Source of the DNA: UBA8190 sp003453695
Lineage (GTDB): Bacteria; Actinomycetota; Acidimicrobiia; Acidimicrobiales; UBA8190
Assembly: GCA_036796975.1 (NCBI GenBank)
Contig: DAIRBY010000005.1
Location: 26,011 to 90,010 of the forward strand
DNA: 64,000 bases
Reading direction: 5' to 3'
Part shown: positions 59,472-64,000 of the stretch, in pieces
Layout: the number at the start of each line of letters is the position of its first letter
How positions within the stretch are numbered: position 1 is the stretch's first letter
Program-made: the position numbers and the translations under genes
The notes under the pieces: generated by a model
What the model was told of the DNA's origin: nothing
Databases searched by the model: none
What the model saw: the letters and a program-made list of their open reading frames with translations, nothing else

Positions 59472-59487
59472 CTGACGTGAGCGTCAG
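59472..59487. promoter_or_regulatory. CTGAC-N6-GTCAG operator, site 9, importer operon
   Basis: CTGACGTGAGCGTCAG is a 6-4-6 palindrome. A minus-strand TAGCGT -10 candidate (59465-59470) starts two bases downstream, so the importer operon appears to share the regulon. Confidence 0.75.
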
Positions 59488-59631
59488 GCACCGTTGTCGT
59501 GTCCCTCCCGTGCTCGGCCTGCGCTGCGTGAAACGAGACCCGCGTTCCGTGGTGGGAACGTGCGGCGATTGGTACCCGGCGCCTGGGTAAGGGAAACGAC
59601 GACCCAGCATTGTTTTGGGATCAGCCACCAC

Positions 59632-59637
59632 TAATCT
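59632..59637 (+). promoter_or_regulatory. -10 element TAATCT of the RodZ-like gene
   Basis: TAATCT lies 16 bases after TTGTTT (59610-59615), giving a plausible promoter with a start near 59644. This excludes the in-frame TTG at 59615 as the translation start. Confidence 0.4.
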
Positions 59638-59656
59638 TCCGGGGACAGATGGAGAC

Positions 59657-60352
59657 TTGGCGACCACGCAAGGCGGCGTCGTCGTGACGGCCTGGGACGT
59701 CGGGACAGAGACCCCGGACTCGCTGCGCCCGTTCACCAGCACGGCCCAGGTGCCCATCGTCTCCGGACCCCAGTACGTCGACCCGTACGCCGAGTGGGGA
59801 ATTCCCCGACGTTGGCGCCCGGCGCCGCTCGGACTGCGCCTGGCGGTGGTGTTCACGGCACTGCTCGTCCTCGCCGGGTTGGCCGGCATCGCCGTCCACA
59901 AGGCCCGACCCTCCGCACTGGCGTGGCTCGAACCGGGGCGGACCCACCCGGCCGCCTCGCAGACCAGCCGCCAGGCGCCACCCTCGACCGCGGCGCCCGC
60001 CAAGGCCAAGGCCAAGGCGCCCTCGGCCTCCCAACCCGTGACACAGACCACCACCGGACCGCAGGCCTCCACCGTCCAGGTCGACACGACGCAGTACACC
60101 GTCGTCGTCCTGGCCCAGAACCGGTGCTGGGTGTCGGCCAGCGATCCGACGTCGACCACGCCGCAGTTCGCCTCGGTGCTCAGTGCCGGTGCCCAGCAGA
60201 CCTTCCATCCGACCAACGGTCAGCTCGACGTGAATCTCGGGGCCAGCGCCGTCACGGTGTCGGTGATGCTCGCCGGCAAGAGCGCGGCGGCGTGGCAGTT
60301 CACGCCCCCGGCCGCTCCGTACACCCTGACCTTCACCTCAAGCGCCCGGTAG
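59657..60352 (+). CDS. Single-pass membrane protein with RodZ-C-terminal-like (DUF4115) domain
   Basis: About 231 residues: a cytoplasmic N-terminus, one membrane helix (LGLRLAVVFTALLVLAGLAGIAV), an Ala/Lys/Pro-rich linker and a C-terminal beta domain (YTVVVLAQNRCWVSASD, LDVNLGASAVTVSVMLAGK). This C-terminus resembles the extracytoplasmic domain of RodZ, but the N-terminal helix-turn-helix of RodZ is absent. The start is uncertain: TTG 59657 is preferred because a promoter precedes it; GTG 59684 is possible. It overlaps the convergent propeller gene by 15 bases. Confidence 0.65.
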   Translation: MATTQGGVVVTAWDVGTETPDSLRPFTSTAQVPIVSGPQYVDPYAEWGIPRRWRPAPLGLRLAVVFTALLVLAGLAGIAVHKARPSALAWLEPGRTHPAASQTSRQAPPSTAAPAKAKAKAPSASQPVTQTTTGPQASTVQVDTTQYTVVVLAQNRCWVSASDPTSTTPQFASVLSAGAQQTFHPTNGQLDVNLGASAVTVSVMLAGKSAAAWQFTPPAAPYTLTFTSSAR

Positions 60353-62179
60353 GCCAGCCAGAGCGAAGTCCCACACCCCGTTCGCCTGGGGGGGCAGCGA
60401 GGTTCCTCCCGGTCCGGACTGCAGTTCGGTGCCGGCGCCCACGAAGACGTCGGAGCCCACGATGGCCGCCCCTGACGACATGGCCCCGGCCGTGGGAAAC
60501 GCCCACAGCGGCGTCCCGGTCTCACCCGAATAGGCCACGATGGAGAAGCCGGTGGTGGAGGGGCCGAACACCACGCCGTTGGTGGTGGTCACCGCCGCGT
60601 AACTGGGCAGCGAAACGAGCGCCTGCCAGCGCACCGCTCCGGTGGTGGCGTCGACGGCGTGCAGCGAGGCCACGCGCACGGGGTCGCAGCGCTGGGTGCC
60701 CACGGTGGGCTGGTTGTCCTCCACGCAGATGAGGCTGGTGTCGGGATTCACCGACGGCCCGCCGCCGGGCCCGCCGCTGAACTCCACCCCGCCGCCGCCG
60801 AAGGGGGCGAGGATGGCCGTCGAGCCGTACACCGTGGGGGCACCGTCGATGCTCCCCAGTGCCGAAGATCCGATGAAGCCGCCGATGGCACCGGCGAAGA
60901 ACCCGGTCTCACCGGGCTGGGCCGGCTGGCTACCCCACAGCTGACCGCCGGTCGCCTCGTCGAGGGCGTACATGTAGCCCGACTTGGACCCGTCGAGCAC
61001 CACCTTGGCCCTGCCCGGGCCGATGGTGGCCAGGATGGGCGAAGAGCCGATGTCGGTGTCGCCGCCGTCAGGGAAATTCGGGTTGGTGTATTGGTTGTCC
61101 GGCTCGGACCAATGCCATAGGGGGCAGCCGGTGGCGGCGTCGATCCCGGCCATGCCTTCGACCACGGGCGGAGTGAACTGGTTCGGGCACGTCACCTCCG
61201 TCGTCTGGTCCACGGCGCCGGGCGGCCCGGTCGGGGGCGGGCAGTTGCCGGTGGTGGTCACGACCATGCCGTCGCCGCCCAGGGCCGCTGGATCGAGTGC
61301 CGGGGACGACCACACGTCGCCGCAGCCGTTCGTATCTTCGAGGCCGGCCAGCGTCTTGACCGTCTTGGTGCTCTCCGGTTCGAACTTCCAGTTCAGGGAA
61401 CCAGACTTGGCGTTGAGGGACTGCAGTCCGGGGGGTGCCGAGCTGTTCGGTGACTCGTTGGAGTCCGAGCCCACGATCACGTCCGGCACGCCTTTCCCGT
61501 GAGGCAACAGCACCGGCGACGACTCGACCTCCATGGCGCTCTTGGGGTTTGAGGGGTCGAGGTTGACCGCCCACTCGCAATCACCGGTGGCGGCATCCAG
61601 GGCGAAGAGGCTGCCCCCGCCTCCGAAGAACACGGTTGGGTCGTTCTCTCCGGGCAAAGGCTGGGTCGTCACCGTCGCCGACGACGTGATCTCGCCGTAT
61701 GACGGTGAATGCTGGTCACCGCGCACGCTGACGGGAGTGGTGCCGGGCAGGCCACAGCTGTAGCTGGGAACAGCCACGGAGAACTTCCACTTGGCCTTAC
61801 CGGTGGCGGCGTCGATGTCGTAGAAGGTCCCTCCGGCGTCGCCTACATACACCTGGCCGCCGAACACCGTCGGAGTCGCCGTCACCGGCTGCGAGGTGTT
61901 GAAGAACCATGCGGGGTGCAAGGTGCCCACCGTGAGCGGGTTGATGGCGCTGCAGTCGGGCGAGGCGTGATGCGAAGGGTCGTGTTGGTACATCGGCCAC
62001 TGGTCGCCACAAGCCGGCGCGCCCGGCAAGCTCAGTGTCGCCGGCGCTGCCGTGGCCGCCGCCAATGCCGGGCCCGCCAAACCGATCATGGCCGCCAGGC
62101 CGGCCACCGACACGGCGCGCCAGAAGGATGCCCCGAGCGCGCGTGACGGTGCGCACCCACCGCCGCCCACATCAAGCAC
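60338..62179 (-). CDS. Secreted PQQ-type beta-propeller protein
   Basis: The roughly 613-residue protein has a signal peptide (VAGLAAMIGLAGPALA) followed by repeated propeller blades: VFGGQVYVGDAGGTFYDIDAATGKAKWKF, GGGGSLFALDAATGDCEW and LHAVDATTGAVRWQ. These AxDxxTGxxxW repeats are typical of PQQ-dependent dehydrogenase propellers and of non-enzymatic BamB-like propellers. The PQQ-site residues cannot be confirmed, so enzymatic activity is open. Start is uncertain among GTG 62179, GTG 62170 and an ATG at 62305; 62179 gives the most normal signal peptide. Confidence 0.78.
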   Translation of the reverse strand: MLDVGGGGCAPSRALGASFWRAVSVAGLAAMIGLAGPALAAATAAPATLSLPGAPACGDQWPMYQHDPSHHASPDCSAINPLTVGTLHPAWFFNTSQPVTATPTVFGGQVYVGDAGGTFYDIDAATGKAKWKFSVAVPSYSCGLPGTTPVSVRGDQHSPSYGEITSSATVTTQPLPGENDPTVFFGGGGSLFALDAATGDCEWAVNLDPSNPKSAMEVESSPVLLPHGKGVPDVIVGSDSNESPNSSAPPGLQSLNAKSGSLNWKFEPESTKTVKTLAGLEDTNGCGDVWSSPALDPAALGGDGMVVTTTGNCPPPTGPPGAVDQTTEVTCPNQFTPPVVEGMAGIDAATGCPLWHWSEPDNQYTNPNFPDGGDTDIGSSPILATIGPGRAKVVLDGSKSGYMYALDEATGGQLWGSQPAQPGETGFFAGAIGGFIGSSALGSIDGAPTVYGSTAILAPFGGGGVEFSGGPGGGPSVNPDTSLICVEDNQPTVGTQRCDPVRVASLHAVDATTGAVRWQALVSLPSYAAVTTTNGVVFGPSTTGFSIVAYSGETGTPLWAFPTAGAMSSGAAIVGSDVFVGAGTELQSGPGGTSLPPQANGVWDFALAGLPGA

Positions 62180-62413
62180 TTCGATCTCGCTTCCCGTCCC
62201 CCGAGACCAGCAGTCGCACCAGGGAGGGGGGTCGGGCTCGACGGCCCCCCTCCCCTGTGCGAAGAACACGACTTCCGCCGACGCCGTGCGCGAGAACCAT
62301 GACATGACCGTCAGCCCAGCGTCAATAGTCCTTACTCCGGAGCCACGGCTCCAAGCCCTTCGGCTGGGCGGGGCCGTATAAAAGCCCTGCTCAGGCGGGG
62401 TAGCGGCCGCGCC

Positions 62414-63553
62414 TCAGGTCAGCCCGAACCAGCGCCGGCGGCGCAGCGCTCCGAACTCCCGCTTCTGGGCCGCACCCTCGAGCGAAGGCGGGGTGAAGAT
62501 CGCCGTCGGGGCGGGACCGGACAGGAAGTTCACGTTCACCTTCCCGATGGTGCCGTCCCCCATCTCGACGTAGCAGGTGATCTCGCCGGCAAACGGTGGG
62601 GGGGCGGGTGCGCCTCGGCGTTGTGCCACGAGGACGTCGGCGACCGTCGAAGCCTCGCCCTCGGCGATGACGCCGGCTCTGGGCACGGGTGCGCTCGTGA
62701 CGTCGCCGACGGCGTAGACGCCGGGGAATTTGGTTGCGAGGGTGGCGGGGTCGACAGCGATCCACCCGTCGTCGGTGAGGCCCGAGTCGACGACCACCCG
62801 GGGGGCGCAGTGCACGGGGACGGCGAGCAGGAGGTCGAACGCCGCAGTTCCCCCGTCGCGCAGATGGAGGACCCGCTTCTGGTGATCCAGGTGGTCGACC
62901 CAGGTGGAATGCCGCGTGACGATCCCTTTCTGCTCGCACAGCCCCAAAATGGCCTTCGACACCTCGTCCGAGATGGGGATCGGCTTGGGCATCGGCGTGA
63001 TCAACGTGATCGTGCACGAGTCGCGCACCTTGCGCCGCGTCAAGTGATCGTGGAGCCTGAAGGCCGTCTCGTACGGCGCCGGCGGACATTTGAAGAAGCC
63101 ACCCAGGACAGCGATCACGATGTCCCCGCTCGTGAAGCCGGCGATCACTTCGCTGAGGGCGGCGGCGCCCTCGGGGGAGTAGAACTCGCTTCCGCATGCC
63201 GCCAGCCCCGGCGTGGCGTCGACGTCCAGGTCGGCGCCCAGGGCGATCACGAGGATGTCGGCTTCGTGGGTGCCTCGGTCGGTGACGGCCCGCTTGTGCT
63301 CGGGGTCGATGGTGAGAACCGTCTCCTGCCGGAAGTCGACGTTGTCCCTGTCGATGCTCCGATAGGGGAGCCGGACGTCGTCGAGCGTCCGGCCATCGAA
63401 CATCACGTCGAGCTTGGAGAATCCGAAGGCGAAGGCGTCGCTCTTGTCGATGAGCGTCACGTGGACGTCATCACCGAGGTCTTCCGCCAGCCGGGTCGAC
63501 AGCTCGAGGCCGCCGAAGCCGGCCCCGAGGACGAGCACCCGGAGCGGTGCCAT
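62414..63553 (-). CDS. SQR/flavocytochrome-c-like FAD disulfide oxidoreductase
   Basis: The 379-residue protein starts MAPLRVLVLGAGFGGLELS (FAD Rossmann), and has GGFFKCPPAPYE with the redox cysteine typical of sulfide:quinone oxidoreductase-like proteins, and YAVGDVTSAPVPRAG near the C-terminus. Canonical sulfide:quinone oxidoreductases have more cysteines, so the substrate could be another sulfur species or a quinone. ATG 63553 overlaps the peroxiredoxin stop by one base (TGATG), linking it to thiol or sulfur redox. Confidence 0.85.
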   Translation of the reverse strand: MAPLRVLVLGAGFGGLELSTRLAEDLGDDVHVTLIDKSDAFAFGFSKLDVMFDGRTLDDVRLPYRSIDRDNVDFRQETVLTIDPEHKRAVTDRGTHEADILVIALGADLDVDATPGLAACGSEFYSPEGAAALSEVIAGFTSGDIVIAVLGGFFKCPPAPYETAFRLHDHLTRRKVRDSCTITLITPMPKPIPISDEVSKAILGLCEQKGIVTRHSTWVDHLDHQKRVLHLRDGGTAAFDLLLAVPVHCAPRVVVDSGLTDDGWIAVDPATLATKFPGVYAVGDVTSAPVPRAGVIAEGEASTVADVLVAQRRGAPAPPPFAGEITCYVEMGDGTIGKVNVNFLSGPAPTAIFTPPSLEGAAQKREFGALRRRRWFGLT

Positions 63554-64000
63554 CAATTCGGTTGCGGCACGATCCGGATGTAGGGCTTCGGCTCCTTCCA
63601 CTGTCCAAACACCTCGCGGGCTTCGTCGTTGGACACGGCGCCGGAGATGATCACGTCCTCACCCTGCTTCCAGTTGACCGGCGTGGAGACGCGGTGCTTG
63701 GCCGTGAGCTGAAGGGAGTCGAGGACCCGCAGCACCTCGTCGAAATTCCTGCCCGTGGACATCGGGTACACCAGGATGAGCTTGACCTTCTTGTCCGGCC
63801 CGATCACGAAGACGTTCCGCACCGTCTGGTTGTCCGCCGGAGTGCGGGACTTTGCGTCACCCGAGGTGGACGCGGGCAACATCCCGTACAGCTTCGAGAC
63901 GTTGAAGTCGGCGTCGCCGATGATCGGATAGTTGGGACGAGCACTTTGGGTCTCCTCGATGTCGTCGGCCCACTTCTCGTGGTCGCCCACGGCATCGACG
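63553..64000 (-). CDS. 1-Cys (Prx6-like) peroxiredoxin, N-terminus beyond the window
   Basis: The visible 148 residues run from VDAVGDHEKWADDIEE through YPIIGDADFNVSKLYGMLP, RTPADNQTVRNVFVIGPDKKVKL, YPMSTGRNFDEVLRVLDSLQL to the C-terminal VNWKQGEDVII extension typical of Prx6-type peroxiredoxins. The catalytic cysteine lies upstream of the window edge and is not visible. It reduces peroxides. It is transcribed ahead of the SQR-like gene and overlaps it. Confidence 0.88.
   Translation of the reverse strand, partial: VDAVGDHEKWADDIEETQSARPNYPIIGDADFNVSKLYGMLPASTSGDAKSRTPADNQTVRNVFVIGPDKKVKLILVYPMSTGRNFDEVLRVLDSLQLTAKHRVSTPVNWKQGEDVIISGAVSNDEAREVFGQWKEPKPYIRIVPQPN

Larger units (their letters stand above)
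59313..59656. other. Divergent intergenic region
   Basis: This 344-base stretch between the binding-protein gene (minus) and the RodZ-like gene (plus) holds operator site 9, a minus-strand TAGCGT (59465-59470) touching it, and a plus-strand promoter-like pair TTGTTT (59610-59615) and TAATCT (59632-59637). TACCC and GGGTA (around 59573-59589) form a short inverted repeat. I see no gene or known riboswitch. Confidence 0.6.

Noticed and set aside
59615..59657. TTG 59615 as start of the RodZ-like gene
   Set aside because: A promoter-like TTGTTT-N16-TAATCT would lie at or after it, and there is no ribosome-binding site; later starts fit better.
62307..62352. A further CTGAC operator upstream of the propeller gene
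   Set aside because: GACCGTCAG and GCGTCAA occur there but do not form the palindrome with correct spacing. The nearby GGAGCC-AC-GGCTCC is a different inverted repeat, with only a two-base loop.
1..64000. tRNA or rRNA genes
   Set aside because: I looked for T-loop consensus and rRNA-like conserved stretches between genes and saw none; intergenic gaps are mostly under 250 bases.
1..64000. Insertion sequences, integrases or a genomic island boundary
   Set aside because: No transposase, integrase, phage or tRNA-adjacent direct repeat is visible, and base composition looks even.

Overview
The window is a GC-rich (about 70 percent by eye) actinobacterial chromosome segment, probably from an uncultured, Acidimicrobiia-like lineage. 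The grounds are GC-biased codons, frequent GTG/TTG starts, several apparently leaderless promoters (TANNNT 7-10 bases before a start codon), a mycothiol-dependent-type isomerase, and dense CoA-ester catabolism genes. The lineage is inference. I see no tRNA, rRNA, CRISPR array, transposase or phage gene. A 10-N scaffold gap lies at 4586-4595.

Layout. 1-1743 (minus): a cut-off heme-oxygenase-fold gene, a small unknown gene and a frameshifted mgtC. 1848-7296 (minus): two amidohydrolase-superfamily genes, a zinc alcohol dehydrogenase and an aldehyde dehydrogenase. These diverge from a TetR-type regulator whose operon (7410-12058, plus) carries two amidohydrolases and an acyl-CoA ligase; a 19-bp palindrome sits between the two operons. 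12036-18878: an SDR divergent from a DUF35/thiolase-fold pair, then an acyl-CoA dehydrogenase, a PaaK-like ligase and an unusual AMP-binding protein. 19096-22544: a large secreted protein and a mycothiol-dependent isomerase-like protein. 22714-28543 (minus): a five-gene beta-oxidation-like operon. 28726-34993: an amidohydrolase, enoyl-CoA hydratase, DUF35, true thiolase and a tandem CoA-transferase. 35035-39792: pyrophosphatase, a degenerate-GGDEF membrane protein, DUF2889, a thiolase-fold protein and a DUF2510 membrane protein. 39839-50215: an ALDH/acyl-CoA ligase operon divergent from an operon of amidohydrolase, Baeyer-Villiger-type monooxygenase, SDR, lactonase-like hydrolase and thiolase-fold protein. 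50276-51666: a ferredoxin-P450 pair. 51949-59312 (minus): a branched-chain-amino-acid-type ABC importer with two accessory envelope proteins. 59657-64000: a RodZ-C-terminus-like protein, a secreted beta-propeller, an SQR-like flavoprotein and a cut-off peroxiredoxin.

The main discovery is a repeated palindrome, CTGACR-N4-YGTCAG. It occurs in eight promoter regions, one of which carries a second, shorter copy, and lies next to recognisable -10 elements. It precedes the importer, the P450, acyl-CoA ligase, acyl-CoA dehydrogenase, both DUF35 genes, DUF2889 and thiolase-fold genes, and two amidohydrolase genes. This points to one undescribed regulon for uptake, oxygenation, CoA activation and chain or ring cleavage of a lipophilic substrate, possibly cyclic or isoprenoid. 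The substrate is not readable from the sequence, and the cognate regulator is not identified here; the only clear transcription factor in the window (7410-8087) has its own, unrelated palindrome.
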